Below, piece after piece: positions 46,753 to 57,920 of a stretch of 64,000 bases of DNA. Each line of letters opens with the position of its first letter. Within the stretch, counting starts at the first letter, position 1. The position numbers and the translations under genes are program-made. Where the stretch lies: positions 1,969,194-2,033,193 of the forward strand of contig UESW01003831.1 of assembly GCA_900491605.1 (NCBI GenBank). The letters are read 5' to 3'. Under the pieces are notes generated by a model. The model did not search any database and had not been told where the DNA came from. It saw nothing but the letters and a program-made list of their open reading frames with translations. This DNA comes from Calamus simplicifolius (taxonomy: Eukaryota; Streptophyta; Magnoliopsida; Arecales; Arecaceae).

Positions 46753-47779
46753 TTTCATATCCACTAAACATGCAAATTAAACATACCTTATTTACCTATT
46801 CATTATGTCATGTTTCAAGCAATTCTAAAAATTGCCATGATCTATATCATGATCACCTATTGGTTCTCCCTTTAATGTGCAATCAAGGGATTTCAAAAAT
46901 TTATAAAATTTATTAGCTTTTCAAAGATAAATTTTTCATTTTACTCTTGCCATGTCAATCCTCCATTTGAATGGACGAAATTGTGGTACATTTTTTTTTA
47001 TTATTTTTCAGAACACAGCAGTTATTCATGACTACTTAGTTTTGAATTTAAGATCTCTTCTTTGAATTGAAAGATACCAGCTAAACTATTGAGTTAACAA
47101 TTATTAGCATGATTTCTTTCCTATATAAAATTCACATAGAAAACATGAGAAATATCAAGTTTACAATAGTATTCTTGCTCATAAATTTATAAAAAGATCT
47201 CTACTATTATTATATAGTCCCTGGGTATGGTTGAAATGCATATCACCTATCATGTTTGTTGCCATGGTGAAATTAATCCCTAAAGGATTTCAATTTTTGC
47301 AGTATATATTTTTTTCATTTCAAATATCTTAACTATAAAATTTTCATAAATCATTTCATGATTATTGCTTTATGGTTGCCTTTCCAATGTGACAGATTCA
47401 CAAGATTTTACTAGCTATTTTGAAATATATAGTTTTTCACTTTACCTTAGATATGATAGTGCTACATTAGATTGAAAAAATCTATTAGCATTCAAATTTT
47501 TTTCCTTTCATGAAATGTATGTTAGCCATCATGAGAATATGGAGGAAATATAGCTAAGCCTCTATAGATATCATCTATGTTTAGCAAAAATAGCTTAGAA
47601 TGTCTTTCAGCATATTTTATAAATATTATCCATGGGTAATTTGGTGGTCTTCTGCATAGTTTTTTATATAGATAATACTTATATCTTCTATTTTTTAAGT
47701 GGACTCTTGTCCTTCTTGCACACATGTTTGGTAGCATCAGAATCATCTATCAAGCTCTATCATCTTTTAGAACATTAGT
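46753..47779. other. Sequence without recognised features
   Basis: AT-rich. It may be decayed downstream sequence of the Copia relic that follows on the minus strand. Confidence 0.3.
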
Positions 47780-48557
47780 TTCAAACATCATTGCAACAAA
47801 ATTTTTATTTGCTCTAAGTGCACATAGCTTTTTCAAAAAATAACATTCAACCTTGTGATAGTTGGATTTTTCGCAATGAAAACATATACCTTTCTTCTTC
47901 TTTCTATTCTTATGTTGGTAGATTAAAAGGTTCTTTTCTTTGTTAGCTTTCTTGGCTGACCTTCCTCCATCACATAAACTAGATATATATATGTATTTTG
48001 CTTCTTGTGTTTCATTGTTTCATCTTGTTTATAATACTTCTCAATATTAAGATGATTGGCCAAGTCTTTAAGAGTAATATCCTCCTTATATTTCAAACTA
48101 TTTTTAAAGTCTTTCGATGGAGAAAGTTTATGAAAAAGGGTGCTACTATGCATTCATTTATATGCATATTATGCATTTTATAGCTATTTAAAATGTGTTC
48201 TATCTCATGCAATTGCTCCATAATATATTTATCTTCAACCATCTTATAATTGTTAATTAAATTTGTTAGCAAGGAACTTCTTATCCATTGCATCAACTGA
48301 CATATATTTTCAAATTTTTTATAAGTACCAAAAAATGGATCTAGCATTCCACTCAAAATGTGTCCTTTGCATACGTAGTCATCATTATCCTAGCTTTATT
48401 TGGTGAGATTTTTTGCCACCATTTCATTTTTATTGTCTTTCAACCTAGGTGTGTCAAGGATATAAACAACTTTGAGTGTTTAAGTAGAAATTAAGTGTTT
48501 CTTTTTCTATCACTTCATGAAATTTCTTCCATCAAAGTGTTCTAATTTCATGAAGTC
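47780..48557 (-). pseudogene. Copia gag relic, 5' side cut by a Gypsy insertion
   Basis: On the minus strand: FMKLEHFDGRNFMK near 48540, LSGMLDPFFGTYKKFENIC near 48350, YIMEQLHEIEHILNSYKM, DFKNSLKYKEDITLKDLANH near 48110, and a CCHC zinc knuckle CFHCEKSNYHKVEC near 47890-47850. This is the UBN2-type gag of a Copia element. Stops and frame changes occur. The Gypsy element at 48563 sits just upstream of its start, and its leader or LTR would lie beyond 53961. Confidence 0.72.
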
Positions 48558-48562
48558 TATAG

Positions 48563-48892
48563 TGATATATTATTTCTCCATAAGACTGGGTCTAGCATCT
48601 GAGCATCTTCAGGCTGAAGAATAGGACCTAAGCATCATCAGCCTGCCTCAAGAATAGGACTTAGTTGTAGTTTGTTTTCAATAAATGGTTGTAACTTCTT
48701 CCACATTTTGTGCCACAACCTGTTGCTATTTTTCAGTTGTTTCCCTTTTTAAATTCTCATTGGCTTATAAATAGCCTAGGAGCTGTGGAATAAAGGTATG
48801 CAGAAAATAACTCCATATTTCTTCCCTTCTTTGACCCTCTGTTTTTCTTCTTCTTGGCTAGTCATTAGCTTTCCTTATCAAATTCCATAACA
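48563..48892 (+). repeat. Gypsy 5' LTR
   Basis: 330 bp, TGATATATTA...CATAACA. It contains a TATAAATAG promoter motif near 48774 and an AATAAA near 48700. Confidence 0.9.
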
Positions 48893-48914
48893 TTTGGTAT
48901 CAGAGCCTGGTTCT

Positions 48915-49660
48915 ATGGACACTCGGGCCAGAAGCAATGCTGAGTTTTGCAATGAAGTCAGTGAAATCCTAGCTCGCCACGAGTCCAGCTTCGACCAAAT
49001 CCATGGTACCCTCCAAACTGTTTTGACAGAACTCCAAGCCATGCGAGTCTCACAAAATACCACTCCCATTGATAATCCATTTGCCCCAGCCGAAACCTCC
49101 CATAACCAGCCTCTTCCTAAAACCAACAACACCCCTGACCGAAACCATAACAACTACCCCGACCGAAACCATGCACATTTGAAACTTTCATTTCCTAAAT
49201 TCAACGGAGACGATCCGACGGGCTGGATCTTCAAAGCTGAACAATACTTTGATTTCAACAATGTGGCTCCTGACCAACAAGTTCAACTTGCTTCCTTTCA
49301 CCTGGAAGGTATAGCTCTCCAATGGCTTCGATGGCTGACCAAGTTCAGAGGTCCTTTAAATTGGAGCGAGCTAACCAAGGCCCTGTTGCTCCGCTTCGGC
49401 CCCACCGACTATGAGGATCCCTCGGAAGCTTTGACCCGCCTCAAACAAACTTCCACAGTTGCTACTTATCAAGAAACCTTCGAGATGCTTTCACATCGGG
49501 TTGATGGGTTACCCGAAAACTACTTGATTGGATGTTTCATTGCGGGACTCCGTGACGACATACGACTAGATGTCAAACTCAAACAACCACGCACCTTAGC
49601 CGACACCATTGGAGCTGCCCACCTAATTGAAGAGCGCAACTCGCTACAAAAAAAGGGAGC
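48915..49660 (+). pseudogene. Gypsy gag
   Basis: Starts at an ATG 12 bases after the primer-binding site and encodes a typical plant chromovirus gag core: LSFPKFNGDDPTGWIFKAEQ, YF...QVQLASFHLEGIALQWL and the DPSEALTRLKQ block. The frame is lost in an A-run near 49650. The following frame holds the CCHC-like CYYCDEKFTSGHHC knuckle at about 49834-49875. Confidence 0.88.
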
Positions 49661-49678
49661 AGTTACTTCCGTCCTCAA

Positions 49679-52140
49679 GTGGCAGCCTTTACCCCACGAT
49701 CTGCTGCAAACAACACAGCCGGAGTTCTCGGACCCCCACCCACACCCAAGGTGGGTCAACCTTCGACCATCGCTCCAATACCATTCCGAAGAATTACCAG
49801 TCAAGAGGCACGAGAACGACGCGAAAAAGGGCTGTGCTACTATTGCGACGAGAAGTTTACTTCGGGTCACCACTGTCAAAAACCCCAATTGTTTATGATA
49901 GAGGAATCGCCATTACTCGACCCTACCAGTACCATGGATCCTCTTGAAGAACCCGACATAACAGAATCCCTTCCTGAAATCTCATTCCATGCAATAGCAG
50001 GGGCAGCACATCCTCAAACATTCCGAGTGGTAGGTAAATTGCAAAATAAAGCGGTGACAGTCCTCATTGATGGTGGGAGCACCCACAACTTCATTGATCA
50101 AGCCATAGTCACGAAGTTTGGGCTGAATGTCGCACGTGATCAAAAGTTGCAAGTCATGGTGGCTAATCGGGACAAAATCAATTGTGACGGGCGATACCTT
50201 GGACTCACACTCCTCGTCCAAAACTTTCCTATTCAAGCTGATTTTTACGTATTACCCGCAGCAGCATGTCAAGTGGTTTTGGGCGTTCAATGGTTAGCCA
50301 CCCTTGGGCCGATTGAAACCGACTATAACAAGCTCACCATGTCTTTCCAGCAAGGAGGTAAACCTTGTATGCTCCAAGGCCTTAGGCAACCAACGGTCAC
50401 CGCCTTAAGCGATAAGGAACTTCTCAACCTCAATGGCACTCCCTTATTTTTCCAAATCATCCCAACTCATGAAACTGCTTCAGTTAATGACCACCCCGCT
50501 GATCTCGCCCAAGTTCTCACTGAATTTGAGCATGTCTTTGTTGTGCCCCATACCTTGCCACCAGTTTGAACCCATGATCACCACATTCCATTACAACCAA
50601 ATCAAGAACCTGTGAGTGTCCGACCCTACCGCTATCCTTATTATCAAAAGGCAGAAATTGAGAAGATGGTGAAGGAATTTCTTGACTCGGGTTTGATCCG
50701 TCCCAGTACCAGTCCATTTTCTTCACCGGTATTGCTCGTCAAAAAAGCCGATGGTGGTTGGCGGTTTTATGTTGATTATCGAGCTCTCAACAATATTACC
50801 ATCAAAGACAAATATCCGATCCCTGTCATCGACGAACTCCTTGACGAATTACATGGATCCCGGTATTTCTCCAAGCTCGATCTCCGTGCCGGATACCATC
50901 AGATACGGGTTCAAGAGACTGATATTCATAAAACTGCTTTTCGGACACATGACGGACATTACGAATTTATTGTGATGCCCTTCGGGCTTACAAACGCCCC
51001 CTCCACCTTCCAGAGTTTGATGAATGACTTGCTGCGACCTTACTTACGGAAGTTCGTTCTAGTTTTTTTTTACGACATTTTGGTGTACAGCAAAAGTTGG
51101 GTCGACCATCTCGACCACCTCCGTGCAGTCCTTCAAGTTTTATCTATCAATCAATTGTTTGCCAAGAAATCCAAATGTTGTTTTGGTGTTTTACAGGTGG
51201 CATACTTGGGACATCTTATTTCCTTTGCAGGAGTAGCAGTTGATCCGACCAAGATTAATTCAGTTCTCAAGTGGCCTATCCCCACTTCGGCAAGAGGAGT
51301 TCGTGGTTTCCTTGGATTAGCTGGCTATTATCGCAAATTTATCAGTGGGTTTGGAGGGATTGCTGCACCACTCACTCGCCTATTATCCAATGATGGGTTT
51401 CAATGGACTTCCGAGGCTGCTGTTGCCTTCTCCCAATTAAAGAAGGCGCTCACATCTCCACCAGTCCTCCGCTTACCAGATTTCTCTCAATCCTTTGTGA
51501 TCGAATGCGATGCTTGTGGAGTAGGCATCGGAGCTATTTTATCACAACAAGGCCAGCCAATTGCATACTTTAGTGAAGCTCTTAAACCCTCGGCCTTGAC
51601 TTTATCAACATATGAAAAGGAGATGCTCGCAATAGTCAAAGCCATTCGCAAATGGCGACCATATCTCATCGGCAAACCTTTCATCGTTCGCACGGATCAG
51701 AGAAGTTTAAAATATTTGTTGGAGCAACGGATCACAACGCCGGCTCAAACACGGTGGTTACCAAAAATTCTCGGGTATGATTATATCATTGAATACAAGA
51801 AAGGAAAAGAGAATTGTGGTGCTGATGCTCTCTCACGGGTTGGAGAGCTCGACTTCCTTGCTGTGTCCTCGCCCATCGCAGACTGGTGGACCACACTCCA
51901 GCAAGAGGTAGCAACCGATCCATTCTATAATCAGCTGTTGGGTTCACTACCACCACAATATTCCTTACGGGATGGGGTGCTCTTCAAAAATGGGTGTATT
52001 TATTTGAGTCCCTCTTCGCAGCTCATTCCTACCATTCTATCCACCCATCACTCTTCACCAGTTGGGGGACACTTTGGCTATCATAAAACATTGAGCCACC
52101 TCCGTGCAAGTTTCACCTGGCCTCACATGTGCACCGCGGT
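49679..52140 (+). pseudogene. Gypsy protease, reverse transcriptase and RNase H
   Basis: Protease motif LIDGGSTHNFI near 50066 (DGG instead of the commoner DSG). RT includes DSGLIRPSTSPFSSPVLLVK, KLDLRAGYHQIRV and MPFGLTNAPSTFQ. The catalytic box reads FFYDILVYS with Tyr (TAC, 51071-51073) where the first Asp is expected. RNase H follows with FVIECDACGVGIGAIL and TDQRSLKYLL. One TGA at 50567-50569 interrupts an otherwise open frame. Confidence 0.9.
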
Positions 52141-53325
52141 CAAAGACTTCATAAAAATTGTGATGTCTGTCAATGTTGCAAATCTGATAATACACGACCT
52201 GCCGGTTTATTACAATCGCTGCCCATACCCAATAAAATCTGGACTGATATCTCCATGGATTTTGTGGAAGGATTGCCATTATCCCGTGGAAAAAATGTCA
52301 TCATGGTAGTGGTTGATCGCTTGTCCAAATATGCACACTTCCTTCCACTCAAACATCCATTTACTGCCCTCACAGTAGCTCAAGTCTTTCTCGAACAAAT
52401 TGTCCGCCTGCACGGAATGCCAGCGTCTATTGTAAGTGATCGTGATAAAATTTTTATTAGTCTATTTTGGAAGACCTTATTTCGATTGCAGGGGACAGCT
52501 CTCTGTATGAGCTCTAGTTATCATCCGCAGACCGACGGTCAGACGGAAGTGGTTAATCGCACACTCGAGCAATACCTCAGGTGTTTCACGCATGAACACC
52601 CAACCAAATGGACTGAATGGGTAGCATGGGCTAAATATAGTTACAACACTTCCATCCACTCATCCACCAAAATCTCCCCTTTTGAAGCAGTGTATGGTCA
52701 ACCTCCTCCAACTCTCCTTTCTTACATTCCAGGCACAACAAAAGTTCAAGCCGTGGATGACCTTTTGCGCAGCCGTGATGACATTCTCCGTACCTTACGT
52801 CGGAATTTGACTGTTGCCCGTGACCGCATGAAGTCCCAAGCTGACCAACATCGTCGGGAAGTTGTTTTCGAGATTGGTGATTATGTCTACCTCAAACTTC
52901 AGCCATACAGGCAGAAGACCGTAGCCGTCCGCAGCTCCATGAAGCTCTCACCTCGATTCTTTGGTCCTTACAAGATCCTTGCACGAGTCGGACCTGTGGC
53001 TTACAAACTTGAATTACCGGTGGCTTCCCAAATCCATGACATCTTTCATGTGAGTCTTTTAAAGAAGCACATCGGCTCTGTCACTTCTACCTCCCAGCGC
53101 TTGCCTCCCATCTCTGACGCATCTGAAATTCTTCCTCAATCGGAAGCTGTGTTGGACACCCGTGTCATTCAAAAAGGCCTTTACCGATCCAAAACCGAGA
53201 TTTTGGTTAAATGGATGGGTGCACCCGTGGAAGACGCCACTTGGGAAAATCGTTGGCGTTTTATGAAGACCTACCCTGCTTTTATCCTTGCGGACAAGGA
53301 TACTGTAAGGGGGAGGAATGATATG
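52129..53325 (+). pseudogene. Gypsy integrase with C-terminal chromodomain
   Basis: Zinc-binding CDVCQCCKSDNTRP, integrase core with SMDFVEGLPLS, SIVSDRDKIFIS and SSYHPQTDGQTEVVNRTLEQ, then FFGPYKILARVGPVAYKLEL. A C-terminal chromodomain-like segment, EILVKWMGAPVEDATWEN, completes it. Chromodomain integrases direct chromoviruses to heterochromatin. The frame joins to the preceding one only through a frameshift near 52140. Confidence 0.9.
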
Positions 53326-53649
53326 TATTATTTCTCCATAAGACTGGGTCTAGCATCTGAGCATCTTCAGGCTGAAGAATAGGACCTAAGCATCATCAGC
53401 CTGCCTCAAGAATAGGACTTAGTTGTAGTTTGTTTTCAATAAATGGTTGTAACTTCTTCCACATTTTGTGCCACAACCTGTTGCTATTTTTCAGTTGTTT
53501 CCCTTTTTAAATTCTCACTTGGCTTATAAATAGCCTAGGAGCTGTGGAATAAAGGTATGCAGAAAATAACTCCATATTTCTTCCCTTCTTTGACCCTCTG
53601 TTTTCTTCTTCTTGGCTAGTCATTAGCTTTCCTTATCAAATTCCATAAA
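53319..53649 (+). repeat. Gypsy 3' LTR, 3' end clipped
   Basis: Matches the 5' LTR closely but stops at ...TTCCATAA instead of the CA terminus. The inverted LTR follows directly. Confidence 0.9.
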
Positions 53650-53956
53650 AGCTAATGACTAGCCAAGAAGAAGAAAAACAGAGGTCAAAAAAGGAAAGAA
53701 ATATGGAGTTATTTTCTGCATACCTTTATTCCACATCTCCTAGGCTATTTATAAGCCAAGTGAGAATTTAAAAAGGGAAACAACTAAAAATAGCAACAGA
53801 TTGTGGCACAAAATATGGAAGAAGTTACAACCATTTATGAAAACAAACTACAACTAAGTCCTATTCTTGAGGCAGGCTGATGATGCTTAGTACCTATTCT
53901 TCAGCCTGAAGATGCTCAGATGCTAGACCCAGTCTTATGGGAAATAATACATATCA
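53650..53956 (-). repeat. Inverted third Gypsy LTR
   Basis: Reverse complement of the LTR, lacking about 20 bp of its end at the junction (starts AAGCTAATGACTAGCC) and finishing at ATATCA, the inverted LTR start. It differs from the 3' LTR at several positions, such as the region near 53830. Together with 53319-53649 it makes a palindrome of about 0.6 kb. Confidence 0.9.
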
Positions 53957-53961
53957 TATAG

Positions 53962-54384
53962 CCATCTCTCAAAGTATTACCAATACCATTTTGCATAATG
54001 GAATAAAGCCTTAAGATTGTTGGTACCTATGGTAAAGATGGAATATGTTCTTCAAGAGAGGCTTCAAAGCATGTAGCAATGCTATTTTCTTTATGGCTTT
54101 ATTCATCTCCACTACTCGAATATGTAAGAGGAATGCATGGTAAACCTTTAAGATATAATGAAGCACGGTGTTGATCTCATATGGCACAAATGAATCTAGT
54201 TGATAAGTAATCACCAGTTTCTATAGAAAATCATGTTGAACTAAGATGAATTTAATTAACAACAATGAGTGGGAGTTATCAAAGAGAGAGAGAAGAGGGC
54301 TAACTGATTTTACTTTGGGTTAGATTTAAGCTTGGCTTTCATTGTGATCTCCTATGGTCTAATCTCTCTATTTATAAACCTTTT
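53962..54384. other. Probable upstream part of the Copia relic; no gene
   Basis: Right flank of the Gypsy insertion. By position it should be leader or LTR of the minus-strand Copia relic, but no LTR partner was found. Confidence 0.3.
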
Positions 54385-54411
54385 CATATTTATCTAAGGT
54401 ACAATAAAGAG

Positions 54412-54522
54412 CCATATAATTTGAGTGTCGATTTAGTTCTAAATAGAGCAGAGTGAAGGAAGCATATTTATATAGCCAACCTCATGTAGTTAGGAAAAGG
54501 CTTAAATGAGGTGAGTTGAGTT
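54412..54522 (+). mobile_element. 111-bp RTE 3' tail insertion
   Basis: Contains TGAGTGTCGATTTAGTTC, AATAGAGCAGAGTGAAGGAA and GGAAAAGGCTTAAATGAG, the RTE 3' end. It is flanked by a 27-bp direct duplication with two mismatches (54385-54411 and 54523-54549). This is an extreme 5' truncation of an RTE copy. Confidence 0.88.
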
Positions 54523-54549
54523 CATATTTATCCAAGGTGCAATAAAGAG

Positions 54550-55345
54550 ACATTGATTTTTTTTAAAAGAGAGATGATGTCTATTTCTTTCAAAAAAAGT
54601 AGTTCTCTTATGAAAACATATATTGAAAGAGATGCTATAAATTCATATTAAAATTTAAGGATTTTATAAATTTTCTAAAAAATATTCAACATAACATCTC
54701 TTAATTATAAAGAATCATCATTTATTTATTTTATTATAAAAAATTCCTTACATAGTTGATGGCTAGGAGAGGGATAGCATGCTCCCTCTTCTTTTTTAAT
54801 AATAATTTAAATAAAATTTGATATTAAATAATTATTGTATTTGTTTATGATGATTGATCTTATCTATTACTTGCCTCCCCCTTCATTGCACGCAAAAAAT
54901 GGCAAATATTTTCTTTTATAAAAAGTTATGAGCATTTTTAAATAAGTATTTGTGGATCATAATAAGATAAGCACGGTTTTATAATAATCTAAAAGATTCA
55001 TGGCTAGCCCATCTAAAAGATTTAGCAATGGCTGCAATTGCAACAATTTGATTGAACTATCTAAAATCAAAACATGGTAAGAAGTACCGCTCGCGACCGG
55101 TGGATTGGCTTATTGAATATGTCTTACGTGAGCCTTGGGTATCCATGCATGATGGGCTGTCATTAGCCCTTGATGGGATTGCTGAATACACATGACTTTC
55201 CGAAAGTTACAAGTATATTGTGAATTTTTGACACTAGATGACAAGCTAATTTCTTATTGGATCTCCACTTCGATTATTTACTAAACAGAAGACATAAGCA
55301 TGAACACACCAGTAGCGCAGGCATGCATCATGCATGTGCATGCAC

Positions 55346-55346
<1 letters not shown>
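54550..55346. other. Sequence without recognised features
   Basis: AT-rich; nothing recognised. Confidence 0.35.

Positions 55347-55378
<32 letters not shown>
55347..55378. repeat. (TA)n microsatellite
   Basis: About 16 TA units upstream of the P450 fragment. Confidence 0.95.
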
Positions 55379-55380
<2 letters not shown>

Positions 55381-55469
55381 CAAATTTTAATAGCACATTA
55401 AGACATTAGATATGCCGTCAAATAAATCATGCTACTACAATAAATCACCAACGAGGAGAAACTGGACAG

Positions 55470-55753
55470 GAGTGCCAAGGATCTTTGGGGCTCATGATCA
55501 AGGTCGGCACCAAAAAATCACCATCGACCTCCTCCGACCGCTGCCGGCTGACGACGATCACGGTGCAGGACATCGTGGAGGAGTGCAAGACCTTCTTCTT
55601 CGGGGGAAGCAGACCACCTCCAACCTGCTGACGTGGACGACGGTGCACCTGGCCATGCACCCTAAGTGGCAGGAGCGGGCACACCGGGAGGTCCTCGAGG
55701 TGTGCGGCTCACATGGCATCCCCACTCGCGACCACCTCACCAAGTTCAAGACG
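55470..55753 (+). pseudogene. Cytochrome P450 exon fragment (CYP72 clan, CYP734A-like)
   Basis: Encodes TVQDIVEECKTFFF, then in another frame GKQTTSNLLTWTTVHLAMHP, KWQERAHREVLEVCG and IPTRDHLTKFKT, followed by a GTAACT donor. This is the I-helix oxygen-binding region and the following segment of a CYP72-clan P450, most like CYP734A enzymes that inactivate brassinosteroids. A one-base deletion within the FFFAGKQTTS motif changes the frame and another break lies near 55500. No other P450 exon is seen in the window: no heme-binding Cys region, no N-terminal anchor. GC-rich coding against AT-rich flanks suggests a once-real exon. It is a gene fragment, cut off downstream by the LARD-like element. 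Confidence 0.75.
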
Positions 55754-56379
55754 GTAACTATCAGTACTTTATATATATATATACTGCAAAAATTCATTCT
55801 TCGGCTTAAGAATATTGCATGTCGAAATTCGAATAACGTTTTTCGTTCAAGTAAACCTGTAAGGTAGTTTTCATGTAGGAATCATGAGGGTGATCTCTGC
55901 GGAAGACTTCTGATGTCCAAATTAGTAAAGATTCTGAGCAAATAGATGAGAGCAGAATGCTCCAGCAGAAAGATATTTCTTTTTGAGATAAATTTTCAGG
56001 AGCAATAACCTTCGCTAAAATTATTTTTTGGGCTTAGATTGCTTTCGAGAGCATACATGAGAGATCCTAGGATTTGGTACTTGTATGATGCCAAAGAGAT
56101 GAGCTGTTACTTGATTTTTTGGGCATGTTTTAGGGATCGGCATCCGATAAGGCTGAAATCCCAATAGTTATAGGGATCGGCAGTTGATGAAATTGACAAG
56201 AAATTTGGAATCTTGTTAATCATGGACGAAGTGCTATATTTGGCTTCCGTTCTCATTTTGGGAGGCTCATTCCGCGATTCTTGCAATCATGATGGTTTAT
56301 CCTTTGAGATATCCGGCGTGGTTTGAAGCAGCAATGACACTTACATTGAAGGATGAGGATTGATTCTGGCGAGGCACTA

Positions 56380-57035
56380 AGATAGCCCGACCCTACCGAG
56401 GTTTGGAGAATTTGCTCGACCGTGCCGAGGTATGAAGAATTTTTTTATTTGACGCTGTCAAGGTACAAAGAATGATACTCAGCCCTGCTGAGGTACAGAG
56501 AAAAATTTGCTCGTCGTGCTGAGGTTTGAAGAAATATTGCTCAACCGTGCCGAGGTTCGAAGAAAAATTGCTTGATCGTGCCGAGGTTCGAAGAAATTTG
56601 CTTGGCCGTGCCGAGCAATTTTTACTTGGCCCTGCCAAGGTATGAAGAATGATACTCGGTCCTGTCAAGGTACAAAAAAATTTTTACTTGGCCTTGCCAA
56701 GGTATGGAGAATGTTGCTCGGCTCTGCCAAAGTACGGAGAAAAATTTACTCGGGCATGCCAAGGATCGAAGAAATGTTGCTCGGCTGTGCCAAGGCTCAA
56801 AGAAAATTTTGCCCCTTGCCGAGGTTCCCTGCTTGAAGGTACGGAGAATAATGCTCATCCTTACCGAGGTACGAAGAAATTTTTACTTGGCCCTGCCAAG
56901 TACGGAGAATGTTGCTTGGCCCTGCCAAAGTACGAAGAAATTTTTATTTGGCCATGCCAAGGTACGAATAATGTTGCTCGGCCATGCCAAAGTTTGAAGA
57001 AAGTTTTTTTTTACTTGGCCTAGCCAAAGTACGAA
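56380..57035. repeat. Degenerate minisatellite, 27-31-bp unit
   Basis: About 20 copies of a unit like TTGCTCGGCC(C/G)TGCCAAGGT followed by (A/T)CG(A/G)AGAA(A/T). Shorter relatives (GCTCGGCCAGATAGTTAG) occur at 58660-58760 in the right terminal repeat. Open frames through it are artefacts of the repetition. Confidence 0.85.
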
Positions 57036-57920
57036 GAAATGGACCCGTAGGTCAGTGATTGGGTGAGACGTGCCTTTCATCCACAACTCAAGGAAAATTA
57101 TTATTCAATAAAAAAAAATTTTGAATCGAAGAGTGAAGTTTTATTACAATGAGGAAAATAGCTCGGTTCAAGCATACTTCACTCGCAATATACTCAGGGT
57201 TTAATCTATTTCCATGTCTTACTGTATCCCTTAAAGGTCTTCATTACCCGGAGATGATCTGAGTTCCATATCCTTGAGGTATGGTATCTCTTTGATGTCC
57301 TCATTTGGAGAGGTGAGCCCCTCGCACTGGACCTTTCAAACCGGATCTCTTCTTTGGTTGGCCGTACATGAGGGGTGTTACTAATTATTATAATAGTGTC
57401 AGTCGCCGCCAGTAGGTTCGACGCACGTAGTTATCGTTGCAGCCCATCATTCCGAGCAGTTGGAGAAACGGGACGAGGGTATCACGGCTGCGGCGTTGAA
57501 TTGTTGTGAGAGAATACTGGAGGTAAGGAGCGAGCCCAACGGGATCTGAGCAAGCTCCAATCTCCTCCCCTCCACGGTGCCGATTCAACATCTCTATGGT
57601 TGTGCCGTCGTGGGAGACCGTTGGCTTTCAGTGGGTTGAGCAGAGGGACCATCGGTAGGACCGGGATGAATGTCCCATCAGGAAGCTGCTGAGGGGGTGC
57701 AGCGGGAAGAAGGCCCCAAAAAGCCCCTGCACCAGTTGTAGTAGGGCTTGAACTAGTTGGACCAGTATGGCAAACTTGTCCTATATGACTGAGGCTGCTG
57801 GCGGTGGAGGAATCTTTGTTGGCGATGGCTGCGAAGGTGCCATATTGTTGGTGGGATCAGGCCTTTGAGAGGTGGCCTAATCAGGAGCATCTGTGACTGC
57901 TCTCTTACGGTTGGCCATTT
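57036..57920 (-). other. Internal region of the LARD-like element
   Basis: It holds the gag-like start near 57918 and broken gag-like sequence down to about 57390. The remaining part has no recognised coding. Confidence 0.4.

Larger units (their letters stand above)
48563..53956 (+). mobile_element. Chromodomain Gypsy retrotransposon (Reina-like) with an inverted third LTR
   Basis: LTRs in direct orientation lie at 48563-48892 and 53319-53649. A third, inverted LTR lies at 53650-53956. The whole is flanked by one 5-bp target duplication, TATAG (48558-48562 and 53957-53961). A primer-binding site, TGGTATCAGAGCC, is just inside the first LTR and a purine tract, AAGGGGGAGGAA, precedes 53319. 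Gag and pol domains are present in Gypsy order (protease, RT, RNase H, integrase, chromodomain). LTRs are nearly identical by eye, so it is young. Coding is broken by a homopolymer frameshift near 49650, a TGA at 50567-50569, a frameshift near 52140 and an RT active-site change. Confidence 0.92.

Noticed and set aside
49520..49888. Minus-strand 122-residue open frame over Gypsy gag
   Set aside because: Shadow of the plus-strand gag/pol frames.
56642..57023. Several overlapping open frames with repeated Ala/Leu/Lys motifs
   Set aside because: They arise from translation of the 27-31-bp minisatellite in all frames.
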